Shown in pieces: positions 1 to 8,990 of a DNA stretch of 45,113 bases (the first letter of the stretch is position 1; every line of letters starts with the position of its first letter). Below the pieces are notes generated by a model. It did no database searches. It was not told where the DNA came from and saw only the letters and a program-made list of their open reading frames with translations. The stretch is from a bacterium (GTDB lineage: Bacteria > Vulcanimicrobiota > Vulcanimicrobiia > Vulcanimicrobiales > Vulcanimicrobiaceae). The DNA lies in NCBI GenBank assembly GCA_021781595.1, contig JAJXWN010000003.1:1-45113 (forward strand), read 5' to 3'. A program made the position numbers and the translations under genes.

Positions 1-1200
1 AACGTCAGGCGTACCGGAACTCGTCGCGAAATCCAGCACCAAGCGAACGCCGTTCTTGGCGCGGATGCCGTCGCGTCCGCGCTTCCAGCCTGCCGCGTCC
101 AAGATCCGGTTCGCCTTGGCGATGTCATAGGGAACCAACTTGATCGCCGGGTCGTAATAGGGTGCAATGCTCGGGGCAGGCTCTTCTCGAAGGATACCCA
201 CGCCGTGGCCGACCTTCTTGATGAGCTCGGCGCGGTTGGTGGCATATTGCAAGGCCTCACGCACGGCGAGATCTTTGACGCGCGGGCGGGTCAAATTGAA
301 GTCGAGGTGGTCGAAACTGTAGCCCGGCTGCCGCACATAGGTGAATGGCGCCAGCGCCTGCGCGCGCTGGAAGTAGTTGCCCGATACGAGGGCCCACATA
401 TCCAACTCTTTAGCTTCGAGCTCGGTGAGCACGGTCGTGCGATCGGGGATGATCTCAAAGTCGATCTCTTTGAGCTTCGGCTCGCCGCGCCAATAAAACG
501 GATTGCGCACCATCACGACCTTCTGGCCGCGATCCCACGCTTCGTACTTAAAGGGGCCTATGCCGACGGGCAGCGAGTTGTAGGCGACGTGGTTGATGTT
601 TGGGTACTTCGCCAGCAGATGCTTGGGCAGGATGCACGGGTTCGCGCCGGCCGAGGAAAAGAACGTCTCGATAAACGGCGAGTAGGGCTTGCTCAGATGG
701 AGAACGACGGTGTACTTGTTCGGTTCGCCGATCTTCCGGATGCGATCCCAGCCCTCGCGACTGATGACGTCGTTGGCTGGGTTCAGGATCGCGTGAATCG
801 TCCACACCACGTCGTCGGCGGTGAAGGGCGCGCCGTCCGACCACTTGACGCCCTTACGCAGGTGATAGGTGATCGTTAGGCCGTCCTTGCTGACGCCGCC
901 GTTGGCCTTGCTCGGCACCTCCGTGGCGAGTTCGGGGTACGGGCGGTTGTGCCGGTCCCACTTGACGAGCCAGGCCATCGTGAGCGAGGACATCAATCCC
1001 AGCGACTCTTGCTGCCCGAGAAGCGGATCCAGCGTATTGACGTCCTCGCCCGTCGCGTATCGCAAGACGTGCGGGACCGTCCAGGAGTTGACTCGGTGGC
1101 CGGCGGACGCCGTACCGCCCGGTCCCCCGGCCGTATGCGTGCAGGCTGCGAGAGCGACGCACGCCGCAACGAGCGCAACGGGTCGAAAGAATGGCTTCAT
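1..1200 (-). CDS. Peptide/oligopeptide ABC transporter substrate-binding lipoprotein (SBP family 5), truncated at window edge
   Basis: Minus-strand open frame from ATG at 1200 runs off the window start; N-term MKPFFRPVALVAACVALAAC gives a lipobox; internal text (GLTITYHLRKGVKWSDGAPFTADDVVWTIHAI, YYDPAIKLVPYDIAKANRILDAAGWKRG) is typical of SBP_bac_5 and nearly identical to the next gene. Confidence 0.9.
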   Translation of the reverse strand, partial: MKPFFRPVALVAACVALAACTHTAGGPGGTASAGHRVNSWTVPHVLRYATGEDVNTLDPLLGQQESLGLMSSLTMAWLVKWDRHNRPYPELATEVPSKANGGVSKDGLTITYHLRKGVKWSDGAPFTADDVVWTIHAILNPANDVISREGWDRIRKIGEPNKYTVVLHLSKPYSPFIETFFSSAGANPCILPKHLLAKYPNINHVAYNSLPVGIGPFKYEAWDRGQKVVMVRNPFYWRGEPKLKEIDFEIIPDRTTVLTELEAKELDMWALVSGNYFQRAQALAPFTYVRQPGYSFDHLDFNLTRPRVKDLAVREALQYATNRAELIKKVGHGVGILREEPAPSIAPYYDPAIKLVPYDIAKANRILDAAGWKRGRDGIRAKNGVRLVLDFATSSGTPDV

Positions 1201-1208
1201 GCTGCCTC

Positions 1209-2852
1209 CTAGATGTCGACGCTCATCATGTTGTCGAACGGTGAGATGGCGTTGGGGTGGAAGTTCTTGAGATCTTTGTTCCAGACCCAAACGGTATTGG
1301 TGCCCATGACGACGATCGTCGGAACGTCCTTATAGAGTTCGCGCATCACGATGCGGTCGTCGGCGTTGCGCTGCCGCTGCGTGAAGTGCGTGAAGAGCGC
1401 GCGCATCGCCGCGTCCGCTCTCCGGTTGCACCAGCGAACGTCGTTCTGACCGTTGGGCGGAATGCCGTCGCATGCGTAGGTCGGCGAGAAGTCCCCCAGC
1501 GGATCGTCGCTCCACTGGAAGTACGAGACGTCGAACTTGCCTCGGTAGATGATGCCGTGATCGGCGTAATCGGCAAACAACAGCGAAGACGGATACTGGC
1601 GGATGTCGAAGCGCACGCCGATCTGCTTCCACCAGGCGCGTATCAATTCCATCATGGAGGCGGCTTGCGGATCGGCCGAGTCCAGTGCTACGTTCAGCGA
1701 GAGGCGCACGCCGTTCTTCTCGCGCACGCCGTCCGGCCCGCGCTTCCAACCCGCGCGGTCGAGAATCTGATTGGCTTTGGCGATGTCGAACGGAACCGGT
1801 TGGATGCCCGGGTCGTAATACGGCGCCGACTTCGGTGCGGGCTGCTCCTGCAACGAACCGATGCCCTTGTAGATTTTCGCGATGATCGCCGGGCGGTCGG
1901 TGGCGTAGCGCAGAGCTTCGCGCACCGCCCGGTCCTTCAATTTCGGGCTCGCGAGATTGAAGTCGAGGTGGCGATAGTAGTAGTCCGGCATCACGTACGT
2001 CGTGAACGGCAGCAGCGAGCGCAGCTGCCCGATCTGCGCCGGCGGCGCGTTGTAGAACATGTCGAGTTCTTTGGCTTCGAGCTGGGTGATGACCGTGTTG
2101 CTATCGGGAATGATCTCGAAATCGATCTCCTTGAGCTTCGGCAAGCCGCGCCAATAGAGCGGATTGCGAACCATGACGACCCTCGAGCCGCGGTCCCACG
2201 TCTTGTACTTGAACGGCCCGATGCCGATCGGCAGCGAGTTGTACGGCACGTGGTTGATGTTCGGGTACTTCGCCAGCAGGTGCTTGGGCAGGATGCACGG
2301 ATTGGCGCCGGCCGTCGAGAAGAACGTCTCCACAAACGGCGAGTAGGGCTTGCTCATGTGCAGCACGACCGTGTACTTGTCGGGTTCGTCGATCTTGCGG
2401 ATCAGATCCCAGCCGGTGCGGCTCGTAATGTCGTTAGCGGGATTCATTATCGCGTGAATCGTCCACACGACGTCGTCGGCCGTAAACGGCGCTCCGTCCG
2501 ACCACTTGACGCCCTTACGCAGGTGATAGGTTATCGTCAGGCCGTCTTTGCTGACGCCGCCGTCCGCCTTGGTGGGGACCTCCGTCGCGAGTTCGGGATA
2601 GGGCCGGTTGTGCTCGTTCCACTTGATTAGCCATGCCATCGTGAGCGAGGACATCAGGCTGAGCGTGGTCTGCTGGTTCAGGAGCGGGTTGAGCGTGCTG
2701 AAGTCCTCGCCCGTCGCGTAGCGCAGGACGTGCGGGACCGTCCATGCGTTCACGCGCCCGTTCTTGCCCGCGGGACCCGCGGGGCCCGTACCGGACCGGC
2801 TGCAGCCGGCGGCAACGGCGAGCGTGAGGGCAAGCGCGGCCAGTCGTTTCAT
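1209..2852 (-). CDS. Peptide/oligopeptide ABC transporter substrate-binding lipoprotein (SBP family 5)
   Basis: 547 aa ORF, signal peptide with lipobox VAAGC, SBP_bac_5 motifs; tandem paralogue of 1..1200. Confidence 0.93.
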   Translation of the reverse strand: MKRLAALALTLAVAAGCSRSGTGPAGPAGKNGRVNAWTVPHVLRYATGEDFSTLNPLLNQQTTLSLMSSLTMAWLIKWNEHNRPYPELATEVPTKADGGVSKDGLTITYHLRKGVKWSDGAPFTADDVVWTIHAIMNPANDITSRTGWDLIRKIDEPDKYTVVLHMSKPYSPFVETFFSTAGANPCILPKHLLAKYPNINHVPYNSLPIGIGPFKYKTWDRGSRVVMVRNPLYWRGLPKLKEIDFEIIPDSNTVITQLEAKELDMFYNAPPAQIGQLRSLLPFTTYVMPDYYYRHLDFNLASPKLKDRAVREALRYATDRPAIIAKIYKGIGSLQEQPAPKSAPYYDPGIQPVPFDIAKANQILDRAGWKRGPDGVREKNGVRLSLNVALDSADPQAASMMELIRAWWKQIGVRFDIRQYPSSLLFADYADHGIIYRGKFDVSYFQWSDDPLGDFSPTYACDGIPPNGQNDVRWCNRRADAAMRALFTHFTQRQRNADDRIVMRELYKDVPTIVVMGTNTVWVWNKDLKNFHPNAISPFDNMMSVDI

Positions 2853-4030
2853 CGATTACTCCTACTCCCGTGGGGGTTATCCTCGATCATCGCGGCGGGG
2901 TCTATGCCGTTTTTCGCGCAGAACTCGCGATACGCGCTCGGTGCAATCTCCGAAGGCTTGATCTCGCTGCGCCCGCCCCAAAAGACGTTGGTATACGCAA
3001 ACGGGATGCCCTCATCGCGCAGGTGATCGTCGATGGCCGCCTTATGCGCCAATACGACGTTCTTGTCCAGTCCGTGCGCGACGGCCATAATATTGACGTT
3101 GCGAAACTCCGGACCGCCCTCGCGCCAGTACGCATGCGTGATGATATGGTGACGACCCACCTCGCGACCGGCGTCGAGCTCGCGGCCCGGCGGGACAGCC
3201 CAGTGAAAGAGCGCGTTGTAGCGCGTTACGCGTTCGTCGTTCGACGTTTTTTTCACGTGCTCGAGAAACGTCGAGAAGCGGCCGATCACGCTACGCGCAT
3301 TGAGCGAACTCGCCACCTCGAAAAACACCGGCAGATCGACGCCGGCTTCCTGCGCGCGAGCGCGCCACAGGTCTCGCGAAAGCTCGTCGGGCCGGAATTC
3401 GCGTTTGAGCGCACCGAGCACGCGCCAGTCGAGATCGTTCAGTTCGACGATCTTCGTGTCGAGCGGCTCGGCCAGCACCTCGGCGCGGCTGCCCGGCTCT
3501 ATGCCGCGGCGGCGCATGTGGCCCACGCCGAGCGCAAAGAGTTTCCGGGCCGGCATCAAGCGGAAGCGCTCGGCGCCGACGCGCACGCGGAGGAACTCCG
3601 CGTGCTTGGAGATAGCATACCCCTGCGGAACCTTCAGCGTCGTCCAGAGCCGGTAAGCCGAACCGGGCGTTGCGGGATCCGCCGTGCGGATCACGACGTG
3701 TCCTGAAAACGGGTCTTCTTTATACAGATAGTCGAATGCGGCGTCGAGCCGCTCGGGCGAGATCTGCCATGCGACGAGCGCACCCTCGGCCAGGTTCGTC
3801 GCCATGAGGGTCTGCCGAACCCGGCGGATCGTTCCCGCGCGCAGCATCGCTTCGACCCGCTCGAGCACGGTCTCCACGGGAATCCCGCAGCGCGCCGCAA
3901 CCTCGCCGAACGGATCTTCTTGGAAACCGGAGAGGCGATCTTCGGAGATCGCTAGGATAGCGGCGTTGACCGGATCGTTGGTCGCGCTCGGAAGGGCGGT
4001 TCCAGAAGGCATAGAGCCCGGTTTTGGCAC
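2849..4030 (-). CDS. Lrp/AsnC-type double-domain protein resembling AhbA/AhbB siroheme decarboxylase subunits
   Basis: 393 aa; domain 1 FQEDPFGEVAARCGIPVETVLERVEAMLRAGTIRRVRQTLM is HTH/AhbA-B-like, domain 2 contains RHHIITHAYWREGGPEFRNVNIMAVAHG similar to the C-terminal AhbA/B signature; stop overlaps start of downstream SBP (2849-2852). Start may be the second Met (MPSGTALP). Confidence 0.55.
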   Translation of the reverse strand: MPKPGSMPSGTALPSATNDPVNAAILAISEDRLSGFQEDPFGEVAARCGIPVETVLERVEAMLRAGTIRRVRQTLMATNLAEGALVAWQISPERLDAAFDYLYKEDPFSGHVVIRTADPATPGSAYRLWTTLKVPQGYAISKHAEFLRVRVGAERFRLMPARKLFALGVGHMRRRGIEPGSRAEVLAEPLDTKIVELNDLDWRVLGALKREFRPDELSRDLWRARAQEAGVDLPVFFEVASSLNARSVIGRFSTFLEHVKKTSNDERVTRYNALFHWAVPPGRELDAGREVGRHHIITHAYWREGGPEFRNVNIMAVAHGLDKNVVLAHKAAIDDHLRDEGIPFAYTNVFWGGRSEIKPSEIAPSAYREFCAKNGIDPAAMIEDNPHGSRSNR

Positions 4031-4080
4031 CTCGGAACCCGAGTCCCCTACAAATGCGCCGGATACGCCGGCCTGCCTAG

Positions 4081-5547
4081 CTAGGGCCCTGCCGGCATCA
4101 GGTCCGACTCCCCCAGCGCATACGCGTAGGTTTGCTGGGCTTGCCGCAGGGCGTAGACCGCGTTGAGCCGGTCGGTCTCGGCTTGCGTCAGACCCACTTG
4201 CGCGTTGAGCAAGAGCGGCAGCGTCGTGACGCCGGCCCTGTACTGCGCCTGCGTCGCCTTCAACACCTCCTGCGCCGTGTTGAGCTCGGCCTGTGTCTCA
4301 CCGAGCGCCGCCTGTGCCGAAACCAGACCGACGAGTGCCTGGCGCACGCCGAGCTGGATGCCGAGTTTGGCCGAACGGAGCTGCGCCTCCGCCGTGTCCA
4401 GTACCGCGGCCGCTTGTGCGACGTACGCCGCAGTAACGCCCTGGTCGAAGATCGGAAGGGAGATCTGCGCGCCGATGGAGTTCGCGTTCAAAAATTGCGT
4501 GCCGTTGACGGGGTTGGTCGAGTTCGCGCCGGTGCTCGCGGTCGCGGTCAGGACCGGGAAACGTCCCAGACGCTGCGCTTGCAGCGTATATTGGTCGGCC
4601 TCGACGGTCCGTTCGGCCGCAAGATAATCCGGCCGCAGCGCGAGCGCCCGTTTCAACGCCGTTCGGTATGGCAAGACGGGCGCGTGCAGCAGAGTTGCGG
4701 CCCGGCCGGCCGGCGTATCGTCGGCCGGGCGAATGCGCGTATCGGCGTCGAGGCCGAGGACGTTGGCAAAGGCCGCGAGGGACGAGAGTTCCGCACCTTG
4801 CGCTTTCACGAGCGCGACGCGCGCTTGCGCGGTCGGCAGCTCCGCCGTCAGGAGATCCGCCGGCGCGGTCGTTCCGGCACGAATCTGCGCGCGCACCAAG
4901 TTCTCCTGCACTTCGTTCTGGTGCACGACCTGCACGGCCAGGCTCGTCGCCCGTTGCGCTTGCAGCGCGCTGTAGTATGCTTGCGCGACGCTGTAGGCAA
5001 GCGTCTGAAGATCGCGCTCGTAGGTGTCGGCCGCGCCGGTCTGCGTCGCCTTTGCCGAATGGATCTCTGCAATCACCTTGCCGCCGTCGTAGATGAGTTG
5101 CTTGACGTTCAGCGAGATGCCCTTGGAGACGAAGGCCCGCTGGCCCGAGCGGAAGGACGAGCCGCCAAAGACGAGCGCGCCGCCCGTTCGCGTTATAGAC
5201 GCTTGACCCGTAACGCTCGGAAAGATCGCCGATTTAGCAAGATTGACCGGTACTTGGGCGAGCCGGTAGTTCGCACGCGCCGCCGCAAGCACGGGCGACG
5301 ACGCCGCAGCGATCGCCAACGATTGCGCGAGCGTAACGCGCGGCGGTATCCCCGGACGCACTGTCGTCGCCGATACGCTCGGTGCGGGCTTACCGTATGC
5401 AGGATACGGCAGCGACGACGACGCGTTTGGGATCGGCGTCGGCGTCGCGGTGGGAGCCGGGAGCGTTTGCGCCGAGGCGATGGATGCGCTCAGAGCCGCA
5501 AGCGTGGCGGCCGCGGCCGCCACGACGAGGAATCGATACGGTATCAC
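4081..5547 (-). CDS. TolC family outer membrane efflux protein
   Basis: 488 aa, signal peptide, repeated coiled-coil OEP architecture (LAQSLAIAAASSPVLAAARANYRLAQ..., GVTTLPLLLNAQVGLTQAETDRLNAVYALRQAQQTYAYALG). Confidence 0.9.
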   Translation of the reverse strand: MIPYRFLVVAAAAATLAALSASIASAQTLPAPTATPTPIPNASSSLPYPAYGKPAPSVSATTVRPGIPPRVTLAQSLAIAAASSPVLAAARANYRLAQVPVNLAKSAIFPSVTGQASITRTGGALVFGGSSFRSGQRAFVSKGISLNVKQLIYDGGKVIAEIHSAKATQTGAADTYERDLQTLAYSVAQAYYSALQAQRATSLAVQVVHQNEVQENLVRAQIRAGTTAPADLLTAELPTAQARVALVKAQGAELSSLAAFANVLGLDADTRIRPADDTPAGRAATLLHAPVLPYRTALKRALALRPDYLAAERTVEADQYTLQAQRLGRFPVLTATASTGANSTNPVNGTQFLNANSIGAQISLPIFDQGVTAAYVAQAAAVLDTAEAQLRSAKLGIQLGVRQALVGLVSAQAALGETQAELNTAQEVLKATQAQYRAGVTTLPLLLNAQVGLTQAETDRLNAVYALRQAQQTYAYALGESDLMPAGP

Positions 5548-6782
5548 GGTTTCGTTCGGCGACCTCCGTTGACGGCTACCGTGCTGCCGTTTTGCAGCGC
5601 GTCGGGCCGCGTCGTGATGACGAGGGTTCCGGGCACGATTTTCGGGCTGCGAACTTCGGAGAGCGTCTCGGTTTGTAAGCCGACGGAGACGGGGACTTGT
5701 TCGGCTTTGCCCGCACGAACGATGAAGACGCTGGTGCCCGCGTCGCTCTGGGCCAGGGCCGAACGCGGAATCACGACGACACCATCGTGTCGCGCCGTTT
5801 GGATCGTGACCGAAACCAGCATACCGCCGCGCAGCAGATTACCAGGATTGGGCTGCAGGATGCGCGCCAGGTAGGAGAGCGTGCCCTGCGTCGGTACGGC
5901 GTTGACCGCAGCGATGCGGGCGGCAAACGTTCGCCGGCCGAGCGAGGTGGTGTCGAACGTTACCGGCGTTCCCGCATGCACGAACGAGAGATCTCGATCC
6001 GGCACGTTCACGTTCACCCATACTCGGTCGATCTTCGACACCTGGAGTACCGGAGTAGCGGGACCCGCCATCGCTCCGGGGTCCATGTAGCGCGCGGTGA
6101 CGATGCCGGTAAACGGAGCGTAGAGCGCGGTTTGCGCGATTTGAGTGCGCAGCGTAGCGGCTTGCGCCTGTGCCGATTGCACCGCGGCGCGATCCGCCGC
6201 CGCGTTGGCGCTCGAAACGCCGGTGCTCTGGCGGTTTGCGAGGGCGCTGCTGTACTGGCTCTGCGCCGCGACGTAGGCCGAACGCGACTGTTCGAGTTGC
6301 AACTGCGAAACATATCCCTGCTTGAACAGCTGTGCATTTTGATCGTAGGTGAGCTTGGCGCTGGCCAGCGCGGCTTTGGCCGACTCGACCGCGGCGGAGG
6401 TCTGCGAGCGCGTGATGGGCACGCTCAGCGTGGAGCTCCGCGCGCGTGCCGCAGCTTGCGCGACGAGCGTTTGGTCTTGCGCGAGTTCCGCGCGAAACGT
6501 AGAGTCGTCGACCTTCGCAAGCAGCTGGCCGCGCACAACCGCGTCGCCGACGTTCGCATAGATCCCGACGATCGGCCCGGACTGTTGAAACGAGAGCGTC
6601 GACTCCTCGAGCGGCGCGATCTGACCGTCGAGCGTAGTATAGGTGGCGATGTTGCGCCGCTGCGCGGCGGCGACGTCCACGTTGAGCGCGGCCGGGCCGC
6701 GCTGCGATGCCCCGTGGGCACATCCGGCCAGCCCGGCGGCGGCGGCGAACGTAAATACGATCGCCAAGCGGTGATGCTGCAT
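5544..6782 (-). CDS. Efflux RND/HlyD-type periplasmic adaptor (MFP) subunit
   Basis: 412 aa lipoprotein-like N-term (LAGCAHG), GIYANVGDAVVRGQLLAKVDDSTFRAELAQ biotinyl/lipoyl-like hybrid motif, ALYAPFTGIVTARYMDPGAM; 4-nt overlap with tolC-like gene. Confidence 0.9.
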   Translation of the reverse strand: MQHHRLAIVFTFAAAAGLAGCAHGASQRGPAALNVDVAAAQRRNIATYTTLDGQIAPLEESTLSFQQSGPIVGIYANVGDAVVRGQLLAKVDDSTFRAELAQDQTLVAQAAARARSSTLSVPITRSQTSAAVESAKAALASAKLTYDQNAQLFKQGYVSQLQLEQSRSAYVAAQSQYSSALANRQSTGVSSANAAADRAAVQSAQAQAATLRTQIAQTALYAPFTGIVTARYMDPGAMAGPATPVLQVSKIDRVWVNVNVPDRDLSFVHAGTPVTFDTTSLGRRTFAARIAAVNAVPTQGTLSYLARILQPNPGNLLRGGMLVSVTIQTARHDGVVVIPRSALAQSDAGTSVFIVRAGKAEQVPVSVGLQTETLSEVRSPKIVPGTLVITTRPDALQNGSTVAVNGGRRTKP

Positions 6783-6941
6783 GGTACTCCTGTACGTGAT
6801 CGAGGACGGCGTAGCGTTCCTTGGTTACTACGGCGCACCGGCCGGTTTGATTCAAGTACTAGGGCCTAAACCTTAAATCCGCCTGGTACTCAAGCAACCT
6901 GCTAGGGGAGCGCGCGCGCCGGCGACGTATTCTGTGGTGCC

Positions 6942-7337
6942 ATGAGTGCGAAACTCGATATCGGTCGGACCTACAGCAGGCAGAGCCGCGTAGAGGAGTG
7001 GATGACGGCGGAAAAAGCCGGGAACAAAGGGGTCGACGTGTTGTCTACTCCGATGCTCGTCCAACTGGTCGAAGATGCTGCGATAGCATGCGTCGCCCCT
7101 GTGCTCGAAGAGGGGCAGATCACCCTGGGAACCCACGTGGATTTGGAGCATCACAGGCCGGTACCGGTCGGATTCATCGTCCGAACCGAAGTCGAGGTCG
7201 TCCTGGTTGACGGCCCGCGCGTCAGTTTCGCCGTCCAGGTTTTCGACGAACAGGAGCCCGTAGCCGAGGGGACGCACGAGCGCTACGTGATGGACCGGGC
7301 AAAATTTATCGCCCGGCTGCAGGATAAGCTCGCGTAA
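6942..7337 (+). CDS. Thioesterase family protein (fluoroacetyl-CoA thioesterase/FlK-like hotdog fold)
   Basis: 131 aa; VLSTPMLVQLVEDAAIACVAPVLEEGQITLGTHVDLEHHRPVPVG...FDEQEPVAEGTHERYVMD typical of the family. Confidence 0.8.
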   Translation: MSAKLDIGRTYSRQSRVEEWMTAEKAGNKGVDVLSTPMLVQLVEDAAIACVAPVLEEGQITLGTHVDLEHHRPVPVGFIVRTEVEVVLVDGPRVSFAVQVFDEQEPVAEGTHERYVMDRAKFIARLQDKLA

Positions 7338-7353
7338 TCCTGCCTCCGCGGGT

Positions 7354-7359
7354 TATACT
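7354..7359 (+). promoter_or_regulatory. Candidate -10 element (TATACT) for the leader upstream of the 7524 gene
   Basis: TATACT at 7354-7359 immediately before a G-rich start region; -35 not convincing. Confidence 0.3.
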
Positions 7360-7365
7360 GCAGGG

Positions 7366-7523
7366 GGGGCAATCTGCTCTCCCCGAAGGATTACAAAGGA
7401 CTGTCTTTGGGTACCTTGTGGGCGGAACCCGAGCGCAGCTCGGCTCGTTATCGAGGATGCTCCCGGAGCGTCCGGGAGAGCCTAGGCAGCTGAGGTATCA
7501 TTCTAATTAGTTAGGAGGAAACA
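7366..7523 (+). promoter_or_regulatory. Structured 5' leader (about 150 nt) with at least two perfect hairpins
   Basis: CCGAGC-gca-GCTCGG at 7429-7443 and CTCCCGGA-gcg-TCCGGGAG at 7460-7478, followed by strong SD TTAGGAGGAAACA before TTG 7524. No riboswitch class assigned. Confidence 0.5.
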
Positions 7524-8921
7524 TTGAAACGACTGAGCACCGGAGTCCTAGCCGTGCTGTTCGCAGCCGGCCTCGGACTTAACGCGGTCGCCGCTCCGTC
7601 GAATCCTGCGTCGCATGGCAACGTTGGACCCAACGCGATAGCCCAGGATTCGACGGTCACGACGACTTCGATGGCCCCGCCGGCGGACTTCGGTTCCCCG
7701 CCGTCGGGCCAAATCCCGATCCTCTACAACGACCACCACGTCTACACCAAGCCGGACACCCTCAAGCAGGGTCGCGTTCTCGCGGCGCTGATCAAGAACG
7801 GAACGATCTTGATCCCGTTGCGCGCGATGTTCGAGCAGATGGGTGCCACGGTCAAGTACGACGCGGCTTCCAAGACGGTTGACGTAAGCAAGCCCGGAGC
7901 CGACGTCCAAGTGACCGTCGGAAAGCCGGAGGTCACGATTAACGGCGAGTCACGTCCTCTCGACGTCCCGCCCGAGATCTACCAGGGCCACGTCGTCGTC
8001 CCGGTCCGCGTCATCTCCGAAGGCATGGGTGCCTACGTCGAGTGGGTTCCCGACCAGCGCGTCGTTGTGGTACGGTACATCGTGCCGACCCCGATGCCGA
8101 CGGCACCACCGCCGCCGCCAACGCCGATGCCGACCATGGCTCCGACGCCGACCCCGGCTCCGCCGGCTCCGACGCCGTACATGGACCGTTTCGTCGCGGG
8201 CGATTATATCTTCGCGCCCAAAGTCTACAACGAGTTCAGCCCTGGAAACACGGGCAAGCAAGGCGAAGGCATGTCGTACCGCCTCCGCGCTGCCATGGAG
8301 TTCAACCTCTTCAACCTCCCCTGGATGTTGGAAGGTGACTACCGGCAGTACAACTACCCGCACAACCAAGGCGTTGCCTCGACCGGCCCGGTAGCGGGCG
8401 GCGGCAACATCGGCGCGCAGTGCAGCACGCCGGGTAATCCGGCGTCGGGCGATCCTGGATGCGTCACCGCAATCGGCGGCCAGTTCCAGACCTTCGTTCC
8501 GGCGTTCACGGTGCGCGATTACGACTTCGACGGCCGCCTCGGCCTGAAGGTCGCCAATCCCCGCATCTATGTCGGCGTCGGCTACATGGCCCGCTCCGGC
8601 AACTACGGCTATCCGCGGCTCAACGGCGTCGGTTTCGGCGCGGAGAAGCTGCCGGATCTCAACCAGCCGTTCTCGGTCTACGGCAGTGTCTGGTACTACC
8701 CGAACGTGCGCGGCACGTGCGGCACCAACATCTGCCCGGGTGGTCCGTACACCCTGGCCTATAACATCCTGAAGTACGACATCGGCGGAGCGATCTCGTT
8801 CGGCAACAGCCCGGTCTTCCTAGACCTCGGCTTCCTTGGCGACCGCGGTCAGAACAAGTCAAACGCTCCGGTCAGCTTCACGCACAACGGCCCGTACTTG
8901 GGCCTCGGTATCAAGTTCTAG
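7524..8921 (+). CDS. Secreted protein: Cu_amine_oxidN1-type (copper amine oxidase N-terminal) domain + Pro/Thr linker + C-terminal outer-membrane beta-barrel-like domain
   Basis: 465 aa; TTG start with excellent SD; ILYNDHHVYTKPDTL..ILIPLRAMFEQMGATVKYDAASKTVDVSK...HVVVPVRVISEGMGAYVEWVPDQRVVVVRY, then PTPMPTAPPPPPTPMPTMAPTPTPAPPAPTP, then alternating aromatic/hydrophobic strands ending GPYLGLGIKF (terminal Phe). Confidence 0.8.
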   Translation: MKRLSTGVLAVLFAAGLGLNAVAAPSNPASHGNVGPNAIAQDSTVTTTSMAPPADFGSPPSGQIPILYNDHHVYTKPDTLKQGRVLAALIKNGTILIPLRAMFEQMGATVKYDAASKTVDVSKPGADVQVTVGKPEVTINGESRPLDVPPEIYQGHVVVPVRVISEGMGAYVEWVPDQRVVVVRYIVPTPMPTAPPPPPTPMPTMAPTPTPAPPAPTPYMDRFVAGDYIFAPKVYNEFSPGNTGKQGEGMSYRLRAAMEFNLFNLPWMLEGDYRQYNYPHNQGVASTGPVAGGGNIGAQCSTPGNPASGDPGCVTAIGGQFQTFVPAFTVRDYDFDGRLGLKVANPRIYVGVGYMARSGNYGYPRLNGVGFGAEKLPDLNQPFSVYGSVWYYPNVRGTCGTNICPGGPYTLAYNILKYDIGGAISFGNSPVFLDLGFLGDRGQNKSNAPVSFTHNGPYLGLGIKF

Positions 8922-8941
8922 TCGCAATCGGCGACCGAACG

Positions 8942-8980
8942 CGAAAGCCCCCCGGCAATGCCGGGGGGCTTTCGTTTTCG
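8942..8980 (+). terminator. Rho-independent terminator
   Basis: CGAAAGCCCCCCGGC-AAT-GCCGGGGGGCTTTCG perfect 15-bp stem followed by TTTT; lies between convergent genes, may act on both strands. Confidence 0.9.
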
Positions 8981-8990
8981 GCCATTCGCG

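Noticed and set aside
1257-2630. 457-aa plus-strand ORF
   Set aside because: Antisense to a clear SBP gene; Arg/Val-rich shadow translation typical of high-GC DNA.
4132-5874. 580-aa plus-strand ORF
   Set aside because: Antisense to tolC-like/MFP genes with well-recognised motifs; Arg-rich low-complexity translation.
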